The notes below the pieces were generated by a model. It was not told the DNA's origin, did no database searches, and saw only the letters and a program-made list of their open reading frames with translations. Shown here piece by piece: positions 31,790-40,137 of a DNA stretch of 64,000 bases. The stretch's first letter is position 1, and each line of letters begins with the position of its first letter. Source of the DNA: DASRHT01 sp035650355. Lineage in GTDB: Bacteria > Chloroflexota > Ktedonobacteria > Ktedonobacterales > Ktedonobacteraceae. Where the stretch lies: positions 152,379 to 216,378 of the forward strand of contig DASRHT010000061.1 of NCBI GenBank assembly GCA_035650355.1, read 5' to 3'. The translations under genes were made by a program, and so were the position numbers.

Positions 31790-34462
31790 TTATAGCACAT
31801 AGGAGTAGGACCAGGAATATGTTCCTGAGCCAACCTCTGCTGTTTTTCCCCCACTCCCCGGCAGTATTACCGTGGCCGTCGTATTGGGAGGAATAATCAC
31901 ATTGAGGGTGATTTCTCCCTGTGCGATCACCCAGCTCGACTCGGCCAGTCCATAGGGAGTGTGTAGCGTTGCGCGCGCGTGCGTGAGATCTCCACCGGGG
32001 TGCGGCTGGATAGTGAAGCGACGATATCCCGGCTCGGCTGGCGCCAGGCCCGCGACCACCCGGTGTAACCAATCGGCCACAGCCCCAAAGGCGTAGTGAT
32101 TAAACGAGGTCATCTTTCCCGGATTGATCGAGCCATCCGGCAACATACTGTCCCAACGTTCCCAGATGGTGGTCGCGCCCATAGTCACAGGATAGAGCCA
32201 CGAGGGACATTCGTGCTGCATAAGCAGGCGATAAGCAACATCATACGCTCCGACAGCGCAGAGCGCATCACAAATCAAAGGTGTTCCTACAAAGCCTGTG
32301 CTAATGCGATAGCCGCTTTTGCGCACCAGCTTCACCAGTTGTTCTCCGGCGTGTTGCCGTTGCTCGGTTCGCTTCAGTAAATTGAATTGCAGCGCCAGTG
32401 CATACGCCGTCTCCGCATCATTGAGCAGGCGACCGGCAGGGGTCACGTATTCCGCATCAAATGCGTCTCGTACTCTGGCTGCCAGGGCCAGGTAACGGGC
32501 CGCTTCTTCAGCTCGCCCAAGTATCTCTGCTACCCGGCTCAGAATGTCCGCCGAACGCGCAAAATAGGCAGTAGCAACCACGGCAGGCTCTGTGCGAGCG
32601 GCAGACGGATTGTCAGGAGGAGCACTTGGGTCGAGCCAGTCACCAAACTGGAATCCCTGATCCCAGAGCGCGCTCTCTCCGGTGATTGTGGTCAGCAAGT
32701 TGACCCAGGCACGCATACTCTCGAATTGCGTTTCCAGAATGCCGGTATCACCATAGCGCTGATAGAGCGTCCACGGCACCAGCACAGCGGCATCGCCCCA
32801 GGCTGCCGCGGGGACGATCTTTCCACCAATATCACCGGGCAAATGTGACGGGAGAATATTGGGAATAACATAGGGGACCATGCCATCCACCTCTTGTTCA
32901 GCCGCCAGGTCAGCCAGCCACGAAGTCAGAAAACCGGCGATATTATAGAGAAAGCAGGCGGTAGGCGCGAATATCTGGATATCGCCGGTCCAGCCCAGCC
33001 GCTCGTCGCGCTGCGGACAATCAGTGGGAAGGCTGAAAAAGTTGCCGCGCATACTCCAGACGACGTTTTCATGCAGACGATTGAGCAGGGGATCAGAGCA
33101 CTCAAACCAGCCGGTTCGTTCTAAGTCCGAGTGACAGACGATTGCGCTCAGGTCATCAACGCCAGGTTCACCAGGCCAATCTGTGATCTCTACATAGCGG
33201 AAGCCGTGATAGGTAAACCGTGGCTCCCAGATCTCTTCGGCGCCGCCGCGCAAAATATACACGTCAGTCGCTTGCGCTGTACGGAGCGGGCGCACCCCCA
33301 ACTCGCCGTTCTCAAGCACTTCCGCGTGGCGCAGCGTGATCCTTTGCCCTGCTTCCCCACGCACAGTCAGACGCAGGCGCCCCACCAGATTCTGCCCAAA
33401 ATCAACGAGAGTGCGTCCGCTGGGCGACGAGAAAAGAGCGACTGGCGCGCGTGTTTCGATGCGGCGTACAGGGGGACCGGATGGCGCGGCAAGCGTGTCC
33501 AGATCACGCTCAATGGCACAGACGTTGCCCCAATCCTGATCGTTATATCCGGGTTTTGACCAGTCAGTCAGTTCCAGACGCGCGTCATAGATTTCACCAT
33601 CATAGAGATCGCTGGCGAGAATGGGACCAGTGGTTGCTCGCCAACTGTGGTCGGTCGCAACCTGTTCAATCCGACCATCGGCGTAGCTGATTTCCAGTTG
33701 AGCCAGCAACGCCAGCCGCTCCCCATAGAAGTTGCGCCGCCCCCCGCCAAAGCCGAGACGCCCGCGATACCAACCATCACCCAGAATGGCGCCGAGCGCG
33801 TTGCGACCCTGGCGCAACAGGCTGGTGACATCAAATGTCTGGTAGAGTAAACGGGTGGAATAGCTGGTCCAACCGGGAGCCAGGACCTGATCGCCAACCA
33901 CCTGGCCATTGATCTGGGCTTCATATACCCCCAGAGATGTGACATACAGACGCGCCCGGCTCATTCCTGGATAGACATCGAATTCGCGGCGCAAAAAGGG
34001 AGCCGGTTGTGCTCGCGTCCGATCCTCTTCCCAGGCAGGAGCCACAAACTGCGCAATCCAATCATCCGGGTAGAGCAGCCCGGCCTCAATCGAAGCAAAG
34101 CTGCTCCAGGCAGAAGCCGCTCCATCAGTCCCCCAGACGCGCACCCTGACGACGAGGCGCTCGCGCGAATGCAGCGGGGTGAAGGGCCAGGGGACAAGAA
34201 CAGACTGGTCAGACGCAACTCGGCCAGTCTGCCCTCGCAACTGCCTCGTCGCGTCATACACCTCTATCTCATAGGCCGTTTGACGCCAATCAGCTCTCAT
34301 CGTTTCAACGCGCCAGGATACACGCGGGCGCGCTACTCCAATGCCAAAAGCGTCGCGGTTTTGCTCGAATTGAACGCCAGTAACGATGATCGCAGGCTCG
34401 CCATTCGCCTGCTGCATAGTTTGAGTACACTGAGAAAGGGTTTCCGATTCCTGGTGTGACAT
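31790..34462 (-). CDS. Alpha-L-rhamnosidase (GH78)
   Basis: This is an 890-residue cytoplasmic-type GH78 enzyme that releases terminal alpha-L-rhamnose. The N-terminal beta-sandwich domains include RPRVSWRVETMRADWRQTAYEIEVY and FLRREFDVYPGMSRARLYVTSLGVYEAQINGQVVGDQVLAPGWTSY. The (alpha/alpha)6 catalytic domain has ECSDPLLNRLHENVVWSMRGNFFSLPTDCPQRDERLGWTGDIQIFAPTACFLYN, with the acidic residues of the DERLGWTGD region, and later GATTIWERWDSM and TSFNHYAFGAVADWLHRVVAGL. There is no signal peptide, so substrates probably enter through the adjacent ABC transporter as oligosaccharides. AGGAGA precedes the ATG. It is last gene of the operon. Confidence 0.93.
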   Translation of the reverse strand: MSHQESETLSQCTQTMQQANGEPAIIVTGVQFEQNRDAFGIGVARPRVSWRVETMRADWRQTAYEIEVYDATRQLRGQTGRVASDQSVLVPWPFTPLHSRERLVVRVRVWGTDGAASAWSSFASIEAGLLYPDDWIAQFVAPAWEEDRTRAQPAPFLRREFDVYPGMSRARLYVTSLGVYEAQINGQVVGDQVLAPGWTSYSTRLLYQTFDVTSLLRQGRNALGAILGDGWYRGRLGFGGGRRNFYGERLALLAQLEISYADGRIEQVATDHSWRATTGPILASDLYDGEIYDARLELTDWSKPGYNDQDWGNVCAIERDLDTLAAPSGPPVRRIETRAPVALFSSPSGRTLVDFGQNLVGRLRLTVRGEAGQRITLRHAEVLENGELGVRPLRTAQATDVYILRGGAEEIWEPRFTYHGFRYVEITDWPGEPGVDDLSAIVCHSDLERTGWFECSDPLLNRLHENVVWSMRGNFFSLPTDCPQRDERLGWTGDIQIFAPTACFLYNIAGFLTSWLADLAAEQEVDGMVPYVIPNILPSHLPGDIGGKIVPAAAWGDAAVLVPWTLYQRYGDTGILETQFESMRAWVNLLTTITGESALWDQGFQFGDWLDPSAPPDNPSAARTEPAVVATAYFARSADILSRVAEILGRAEEAARYLALAARVRDAFDAEYVTPAGRLLNDAETAYALALQFNLLKRTEQRQHAGEQLVKLVRKSGYRISTGFVGTPLICDALCAVGAYDVAYRLLMQHECPSWLYPVTMGATTIWERWDSMLPDGSINPGKMTSFNHYAFGAVADWLHRVVAGLAPAEPGYRRFTIQPHPGGDLTHARATLHTPYGLAESSWVIAQGEITLNVIIPPNTTATVILPGSGGKTAEVGSGTYSWSYSYVL

Positions 34463-34493
34463 AATATCTCCTGTAGCAAGGTCTGTTTGTGAT

Positions 34494-35399
34494 TTAGCCC
34501 TTGAGTGAGCCTGCCGTCAGTCCCTTAATCACATGCTGATTGAGAAGCAAATACAGGATCAGCGTGGGAAAAACGGCCAGGCAGATAGCGGCAAATGTCG
34601 GTCCCCATTGGATCTGGCCAAACTCTCCTGTAAAGTTCAGCAGTCCTGTCTGAATAGTGCGCAGGCTGTCGCTACTGATAAAGGTCAAGGAGAACAGCAG
34701 GTCATTCCAGAGGAAAAAGAATTGGACCAGCGCGACGGTGATCAGCCCATTCGCCACCATTGGCACGGCAATGCGCAAGAAAACCTGGTAGATGCTGGCG
34801 CCATCGAGGACCGCAGCCTCGATCAACTCGCGGGGAATGGCCTTGAAATACGTCGCCATCAAAAACACCGTCAATGGTAGACCAAAGCCGGTGTAGGTGA
34901 TAATCAACGCCCAGCGCGTATCAATAAGCTGCGCCTGAAAGTAGATGGTGAATAGTGGGAGCAGCACGATTTGCACCGGCACCAGAATGCCAGCCAGGAA
35001 TATCAGCAGCACCGTATTGCGTCCGCGCCAGACCATTACCTCCAGCGCGAAGCCAGCAGCCAGCCCAAAAAGCAGGATCAAGGCCAGCGATGGGAAGACC
35101 GTCAGGAGGCTGTTCAGGAAATAGGTTCCGATATTGCCAGAAGTCAACGCATCAACATAATTCTGCCAGTCGATACCCGCAGGCAGTGCCCAGAGCGGCT
35201 TCAAGGTAAACTCGTTATTCGCCTTAAAGGAGGAGAGCAATAACCAGAGCAGCGGGCCAACCTCAATCACCATCAGCATAGCGATGATCACCCAGATTGA
35301 GAGACGTCCCACCAGGCGCCCTGCTGATCTCCCCTTCCGCGTGCGCGCTTTGCGCACAGAAGCTTCCATCTCCTGGCGGTTTGTCAAAGTACGAAGCAT
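34494..35399 (-). CDS. Carbohydrate ABC transporter permease (MalG type)
   Basis: This is a 301-residue inner-membrane permease with six spans after a basic N-terminal arm. The cytoplasmic EAA loop is PRELIEAAVLDGASIYQVFLRIAVPMVANGLITVALVQFFFLWNDLLF, which contacts the ATPase. It pairs with the MalF-type gene 15 bp upstream. The operon lacks its own ATPase gene; a shared MsmK/UgpC-type ATPase elsewhere is expected, as is common for this class. The ribosome binding site is AAGGGAGATA before the ATG. Confidence 0.93.
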   Translation of the reverse strand: MLRTLTNRQEMEASVRKARTRKGRSAGRLVGRLSIWVIIAMLMVIEVGPLLWLLLSSFKANNEFTLKPLWALPAGIDWQNYVDALTSGNIGTYFLNSLLTVFPSLALILLFGLAAGFALEVMVWRGRNTVLLIFLAGILVPVQIVLLPLFTIYFQAQLIDTRWALIITYTGFGLPLTVFLMATYFKAIPRELIEAAVLDGASIYQVFLRIAVPMVANGLITVALVQFFFLWNDLLFSLTFISSDSLRTIQTGLLNFTGEFGQIQWGPTFAAICLAVFPTLILYLLLNQHVIKGLTAGSLKG

Positions 35400-35414
35400 A
35401 GCTATCTCCCTTTT

Positions 35415-36299
35415 CTAGGCCACATCGCGGCGTGCGGACCCGAAGATTAACAGCGTAACGCACAGGCTTAGCATAGCCAGCGCGGTGGCAATAGTGCTCC
35501 CATAGCCGTACTCGCCATTAGAGAACGCCGTATTGAACATGTACAACGTCAGCGGCGTGGTTGTTTGCCCTGGCCCGCCGTTTGTCAACGCGAGGATACT
35601 ATCAAACACCTTGAGCGTTCCATTGATGCTAAAAATAAGTGATGAAAAGAGAATTGGTTGAAGCTGCGGCAGGACCACATGACGCACCAGGCGCCATCCC
35701 GCAGCGCCGTCGATGCGCGCAGCCTCAATCTGCTCGCCAGGCAAATCAACCAGCCCGGCAAAGAGCAGAACCGCGTAAAAGCCCATTGAGCGCCAGATAT
35801 CCATGAATACGATCACCCAGAACGCGGTCCCTCCCTGCCCCAGCCACGGCTGAATCCAGCTATCGAGATGGGCAGTTGCTAGCAGCGAGTTCACCAGACC
35901 ATACTGTGGCGAGATCTCGACCAGCTTCGAGAACAACTGCGCGACCGCAACGGTGGGCAGCACAACAGGAAAGAAGACCAGCGTGCGAATCACGCCTGAT
36001 GATTTGTGTAACGCGAAGAAATACAGCAACGCCAGGAGCAGGCCAATGCCGACCTGACCAACGGTCACGGTGATCGCGTACTTCATTGTGAAGAGCACAG
36101 CTTGCCAGAATTGTTGATCCGCGACGAGCAGGGCGAAATTATGGAAACCGACGAATTGGAAGCCTGCAAGCACGTTGCCTTCGAACAGCGTATAGCCGAG
36201 CGACCAGAGGATGGGTATGAGAACAACCAGCGTGTACACCAGCAGCGCCGGCCCCACCAGCACTAGCGTTGCTTTCCAATCGTGTAAAAGCGCTTTCAT
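35415..36299 (-). CDS. Carbohydrate ABC transporter permease (MalF/UgpA type)
   Basis: This is a 294-residue permease with six spans. The N-terminus is ATLVLVGPALLVYTLVVLIPILWSLGYTLFEG, typical of the UgpA branch, and the EAA loop is PGEQIEAARIDGAAGWRLVRHVVLPQLQPILFSSLIFSINGTLKVFDSILALTNGGP. The ATG at 36299 with GGAGG seven bases upstream was chosen over the longer frame to 36335. It lies between the solute-binding protein gene and the MalG-type gene in the same operon. Confidence 0.93.
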   Translation of the reverse strand: MKALLHDWKATLVLVGPALLVYTLVVLIPILWSLGYTLFEGNVLAGFQFVGFHNFALLVADQQFWQAVLFTMKYAITVTVGQVGIGLLLALLYFFALHKSSGVIRTLVFFPVVLPTVAVAQLFSKLVEISPQYGLVNSLLATAHLDSWIQPWLGQGGTAFWVIVFMDIWRSMGFYAVLLFAGLVDLPGEQIEAARIDGAAGWRLVRHVVLPQLQPILFSSLIFSINGTLKVFDSILALTNGGPGQTTTPLTLYMFNTAFSNGEYGYGSTIATALAMLSLCVTLLIFGSARRDVA

Positions 36300-36484
36300 A
36301 CAAACCTCCAGAGGGCTTTGTCGCCCTCTGTCCACCGAGTGACATGGGAAACCCGGGCTGAGAGATAGGCCAGAGGAGCTGGTTCATAAGACTTCCCCAT
36401 CCATACAGCCGTTGTCTATAGTCCATCGAAGTGAGCGCCAGACCGGGCAAGCTGCTCGACGCGGACAAACTTCTCTCTCTGGTA

Positions 36485-37810
36485 TTATAACGCCTGCTGA
36501 ACCGAGGCCATAAAGTTGGCCGGCGACATCGCTTCCGTCACTAAGGGGGCCGCGTTCTGTTGCGAGACGTTGGTCGCTTTGGTCGAGAACAAGGCTTCGA
36601 ACCAGAGGACTGGCTGCGTGACTTGGGGAATCTGATCGATTACCAGGGTTGTCAATGCAGGTAGGTTCGCAGGTTTGTTATGGACGACAAAGCCTGTGAC
36701 CGCACCCTGCTTCTGCAAGGCAACATCCCCGTAGTTCCGCACCATATACGCCAACCATTGACCTAAGGCGTCAGTATATTTAGCCTTGTTCACAGAGGTG
36801 GGCTGCCCGGCGTTCATCGGCGTCTGATCCGAGCTTCCAAGTCCGCCAACCACGTTAGGGAAGGGGAAATAGCCAATGTTACTTGACCCAATCGTCGTTT
36901 CCGAGGGATTGTTGAAATCGGCGAGCGCCCAACTTCCCATGTAGATCATAGCGGTTTTGCCCTGTAAGAAGAGATCCAGGGCTGGCGTGTAATCAAGGGT
37001 CGCCACGCCTTTGCCGAAATACCCTTGTTTGCCCAGATTCGCCACCTGCTGCGCCGCCTCCACATATGCCGGATCGGTTAATTTCGCCTTGCCGCTCTGG
37101 ATATCGTCCAGCGCGCTGGGGCCAAGCTTGCGGAACAGATAATTGCCGATCAAACGAGTCAAAGGCCAGCCCTGGATGCCTGACGCCGCGAAGGGCTGGA
37201 TGCCTTTTGCCTGCAAAGCGGCGGCAAGCTGTTCCAGTTCGTTCCAGGTTGCTGGCGGTTGCAACTTGTTCTGGCTAAAAATCTGTTTGTTATACCAGAA
37301 TCCCTCAATGTTCAGCTCAAAAGGAAGGGCAGTAAGCGGGGTGCCGTAGACCTTTTTGAGCAGAGTAACTGCTGAGGGAACCAGTTGATCTGCGACCCCA
37401 AGCTGCTGAAGCGTCGTGTCGAGATCAAGAGCTTCCCCGTCTTTGAGCAACTGCGCGACCAGATCAGCCTGGGGCGTATTATAGAGAACCGGAAGAGCTC
37501 TCTGGGCGGCCAGCAGTTGAAGTTTCTGAAGTAAAGTATTCTGGGGAACGTAATCCACGGTGAAAGTTGTGCCGGTGTGCGTCTTTGCATAGGCAGCGGT
37601 AATCGCGCTGAGAATGGTGGGCCAGGGCTGTTGGGCGGTCTGGACAGAAAGAAAATGGATGGACAGGGGACCACTTGACGAAGATCCGGTGGAGGTCGAG
37701 CCGCCACATGCAGCCAGCAGGGCCGAGAGGCTCAGCGTCGCTCCACCCGCAAGCTTGACGAATTGACGCCGATTGAGGATTGTTGAGCTAAATACTTCAC
37801 TGGAAGACAT
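36485..37810 (-). CDS. Sugar ABC transporter solute-binding lipoprotein
   Basis: This is a 441-residue extracellular binding protein of the family 1 type. The N-terminus combines a twin-arginine-like motif (RRQFVKL, residues 14-20) with a lipobox (LLAAC, Cys35), so it is probably a lipid-anchored protein exported by Tat or Sec. The mature part has PLTALPFELNIEGFWYNKQIFSQNKLQPPATWNELEQLAAALQAKGIQPFA and LFLQGKTAMIYMGSWALADF, typical of oligosaccharide binders. The GH78 gene downstream suggests rhamnose-containing oligosaccharides. It is first gene of the operon, with a near-consensus promoter and a ROK-type site upstream. Confidence 0.93.
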   Translation of the reverse strand: MSSSEVFSSTILNRRQFVKLAGGATLSLSALLAACGGSTSTGSSSSGPLSIHFLSVQTAQQPWPTILSAITAAYAKTHTGTTFTVDYVPQNTLLQKLQLLAAQRALPVLYNTPQADLVAQLLKDGEALDLDTTLQQLGVADQLVPSAVTLLKKVYGTPLTALPFELNIEGFWYNKQIFSQNKLQPPATWNELEQLAAALQAKGIQPFAASGIQGWPLTRLIGNYLFRKLGPSALDDIQSGKAKLTDPAYVEAAQQVANLGKQGYFGKGVATLDYTPALDLFLQGKTAMIYMGSWALADFNNPSETTIGSSNIGYFPFPNVVGGLGSSDQTPMNAGQPTSVNKAKYTDALGQWLAYMVRNYGDVALQKQGAVTGFVVHNKPANLPALTTLVIDQIPQVTQPVLWFEALFSTKATNVSQQNAAPLVTEAMSPANFMASVQQAL

Positions 37811-37882
37811 AGAAATACTCCTCCTGCGGATGTGAAGGCCAGGGGCTGATACAGCCGCCTTAGCCAGACAGGACCTAATAAA

Positions 37883-37929
37883 GTAAATTAACTAAGTTTA
37901 GTATACTGAAGAAAATCGCTCTCTGTCAA
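37883..37929 (-). promoter_or_regulatory. Promoter of the rhamnoside operon with ROK-type site
   Basis: Leftward TTGACA (37929-37924), an 18-bp spacer and TATACT (37905-37900). Immediately downstream lies GTAAATTAACTAAG (37883-37896, plus strand), which shares the core TAAATTAACWAA with the site at the ROK gene promoter. Confidence 0.68.
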
Positions 37930-37951
37930 GCATTCCTGAATGTTCTGCTCT

Positions 37952-38143
37952 GCAATGCTACAGGGCTTTTCAGTGTCCCTCTCCTCTCACTCCTGCCAAC
38001 GGGATTCGCGCCCCGAACGGGGCGCAGGGCAAGAGGAGAGAGGTGCAGGCAACGTCGCATCGCGGCGTTGCCTGCACCTCTCTCTTGCGAGCAGGGCTTC
38101 GCCCTGTGAGCATGACGAACACGGAAAAGCCCTGTGCAATGCT
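37952..38143. mobile_element. Palindromic MITE-like element, family B copy 1, with 8-bp target duplication
   Basis: The element spans 37960-38135 with termini ACAGGGCTTTTC and GAAAAGCCCTGT, perfect inverted repeats. Identical GCAATGCT octamers flank it (37952-37959, 38136-38143). The interior has a long inverted repeat (GAGAGGTGCAGGCAACG and its complement, 11-base centre), plus short palindromes GCGCCCCG/CGGGGCGC and CAGGGC/GCCCTG. It splits the divergent promoter region of the rhamnoside operon and the ROK gene. Confidence 0.8.
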
Positions 38144-38152
38144 GTGAATGCC

Positions 38153-38202
38153 TTGACACATCAACAGCCTTCAGGTACAATAACCTTACTAAATTAACAA
38201 AC
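38153..38202 (+). promoter_or_regulatory. Promoter of the ROK regulator gene with operator-like site
   Basis: TTGACA (38153-38158), a 17-bp spacer and TACAAT (38176-38181). CTAAATTAACAAAC (38189-38202) covers the start region and matches the site at 37883. Confidence 0.68.
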
Positions 38203-38220
38203 AAAGCAGGCCAGATACTC

Positions 38221-39465
38221 ATGCAGCAACGCCTTCTACCCGCCGACCGTGTTCTTATTCGAGGGATTAACCAGAGCACCCTCTTAAATCTGATTCGCAC
38301 AGAAGCGCCTATTTCACGTCCTCAACTGGCCAATATATCGGGCCTGAGTCTGGTCACAGTCATTAAGATTACGAGCAGCTTGCTGGAACGTGGTTTGATC
38401 CTGGAAAGGGATTTTGCCGAATCCACTGGGGGACGCAAAGCGGGACTCCTGGAAATCAATCCAGAAGGGGGCTTTGTTGTCGGGCTGATCCCTCAACCCG
38501 AATCGCTGACCGCCGTGATTTTAAATCTGAGCAGTGAATTAGTCCACACCCGGCAGTGGGCTCTTCCCTTGCGCGGAAATTATGCGCAGGCGATGGAGCT
38601 TATTGTGCGCTGTTGGGAAGAATTGTTCCGTGAGAGCCAGATTGCCAGAGACAAGATCATCGGCATCGGATTTGGGATGAGCGGGTTGATTGATGCTGAG
38701 CGCGGTTTCTGTATCGACGCCACGCTGCTTGGCTGGAAAAATGTGGAAATCAGTCGCCCGCTGGAAGAACGGATCGGCGTCCCGGTCTTTGTCGATAACG
38801 ACGTAAATTGCCTGGCCGTTTACGAGCAGTTCTTCGGCCAGGGACAGCCCTACAACCATTTCCTGGTGGTCGCCATTGGACGGGGCGTTGGGCTAGGGAT
38901 TGTGGCGAACGGCGACCTCTATCGAGGGGCCTTTGGAGGAGCTGGCGAGTTCGGCCATACCGCCGTCACCACCGAGGGGCGCTTCTGCGATTGTGGCAAT
39001 CGCGGGTGCCTGGAAACGTATGTGTCTTTCCCTGGGATTGTCAAGAACTACCGTGAATATGCCCAGATCACGACATACAACCCCATCGCAGCCTCGTCAG
39101 AGCAGGAGCTACTTGAAATTGTCGAACGCGCTCGCAGTGGCGATCAAGCAGCAAAAGCCGCACTGCAACGCGCCGGGATCTTGCTCGGAATCTCATTAGC
39201 AAATCTGATCAACATTTTTAATCCAGAATGCATTATCTTTTCGAGCCCCGATCTGAATATTCTGACAGATGATGCCCTGGTCGGAGCTATGCATCAGGAA
39301 ATCAAACAGCACCTGTTCTCTCAGATGGGAAAGGATCTCCGTTTTTGTACGGTGGAACAACTCGGATACGAAAGCTGGGCGCGCGGTGCGGGTAGCCTGG
39401 TCCTGCGCCACTTTTTTGTCTCTCCCGCTCGCGTCCACACGGGACGCTCGTTAGCCTCAATGTAA
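38221..39465 (+). CDS. ROK-family transcriptional regulator
   Basis: This is a 414-residue NagC/XylR-type repressor. The N-terminal winged helix (NQSTLLNLIRTEAPISRPQLANISGLSLVTVIKITSSLLERGLILERDFAESTGGRKAGLLEINPEGGFVVG) is followed by the ROK sugar-kinase-like domain with IGIGFGMSGLIDAERG, GVPVFVDNDVNCLAVYEQFFGQG, FGGAGEFGHTAVTTEGRFCDCGNRGCLETYVS (zinc-binding Cys trio) and GILLGISLANLINIFNPECIIF. It is divergent from the rhamnoside uptake/GH78 operon and most likely controls it and itself. The ATG at 38221 has AGCAGG upstream and fits the conserved N-terminus. Confidence 0.93.
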   Translation: MQQRLLPADRVLIRGINQSTLLNLIRTEAPISRPQLANISGLSLVTVIKITSSLLERGLILERDFAESTGGRKAGLLEINPEGGFVVGLIPQPESLTAVILNLSSELVHTRQWALPLRGNYAQAMELIVRCWEELFRESQIARDKIIGIGFGMSGLIDAERGFCIDATLLGWKNVEISRPLEERIGVPVFVDNDVNCLAVYEQFFGQGQPYNHFLVVAIGRGVGLGIVANGDLYRGAFGGAGEFGHTAVTTEGRFCDCGNRGCLETYVSFPGIVKNYREYAQITTYNPIAASSEQELLEIVERARSGDQAAKAALQRAGILLGISLANLINIFNPECIIFSSPDLNILTDDALVGAMHQEIKQHLFSQMGKDLRFCTVEQLGYESWARGAGSLVLRHFFVSPARVHTGRSLASM

Positions 39466-39660
39466 CAAAATCCGAGCTTAAACGACTGGCCGGTCTATCA
39501 CTATGCCGCATGAGGTCATCGCAACGTTGACCACAATCCATTCTATAATCTCCACTGTAATAGCTGTCAAACAATAGTAACTTTCCGGCGTATCTTCTGT
39601 GTGTCCGGTACACAAATAAAGTGGTGACAGAAAGTTGTAGTGGAAAGGAGTTTTTCAGGA

Positions 39661-40050
39661 ATGGCCCTACATATCAAGCGCCCACAGGTTCTCTGGGCCG
39701 TACTCGCGCTGACTATGGTCATAACGTTGTTACTTGTGGCATGTGGCAGTGGAGCGGCGGGAGCTGCAACCAGGCAGTCAGCCTCAGCGCAGGTTGTTCG
39801 GGTGAGCATTGTTGAAAACAACGGGCGGTATGCTTTTGCGCCTGCCGCCATCACCATCCCCAAAGGATCACAGGTTGTCTGGGTGAATGGCTCCGATGCC
39901 TCCCATACAGTAACCAGTAGTGGCGGCTTTGCCAGTTCAGGATTGATCGGCCAGAGACAGAGTTTCTCAGCGACCTTCTCGAACGCAGGCACATTTGCGT
40001 ACCACTGTACCGTTCACCCATATATGATGGGTACCGTAATTGTAAAATAA
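39661..40050 (+). CDS. Cupredoxin (plastocyanin-like) lipoprotein
   Basis: This is a 129-residue protein with a signal peptide ending in the lipobox LVAC (Cys28), so it is membrane-anchored outside the cell. The blue-copper fold shows FAPAAITIPKGSQVVWVNGSDASHTVTS (first His) and AGTFAYHCTVHPYMMGTVIVK (Cys, His, Met ligands). It is a periplasm-side electron carrier whose partners are not in the window. AAAGGAG lies upstream of the ATG at 39661. Paired hairpins follow. Confidence 0.92.
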   Translation: MALHIKRPQVLWAVLALTMVITLLLVACGSGAAGAATRQSASAQVVRVSIVENNGRYAFAPAAITIPKGSQVVWVNGSDASHTVTSSGGFASSGLIGQRQSFSATFSNAGTFAYHCTVHPYMMGTVIVK

Positions 40051-40055
40051 TCGCT

Positions 40056-40137
40056 GTAGGGGCAGGGCCTATCCCTGCCCTCTGCTTAACGTACAGATCA
40101 ATGGGCTAGCCTGGGCAAGCGCGAGGCTAGCCCCTAC
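40056..40137. repeat. Nested palindromic repeat between the cupredoxin and icd genes
   Basis: Outer arms GTAGGGGC (40056-40063) and GCCCCTAC (40130-40137) enclose two hairpins: GGGCAGGG/CCCTGCCC (40060-40080) and GGGCTAGCCT/AGGCTAGCCC (40103-40133). It probably acts as terminator for both convergent genes and looks like a dispersed REP-type unit. Confidence 0.6.

Noticed and set aside
36300..36484. Missing ABC ATPase gene in the sugar operon gap
   Set aside because: The 185-base gap is too short and has no Walker motifs. Transporters of this class commonly share an ATPase encoded elsewhere.
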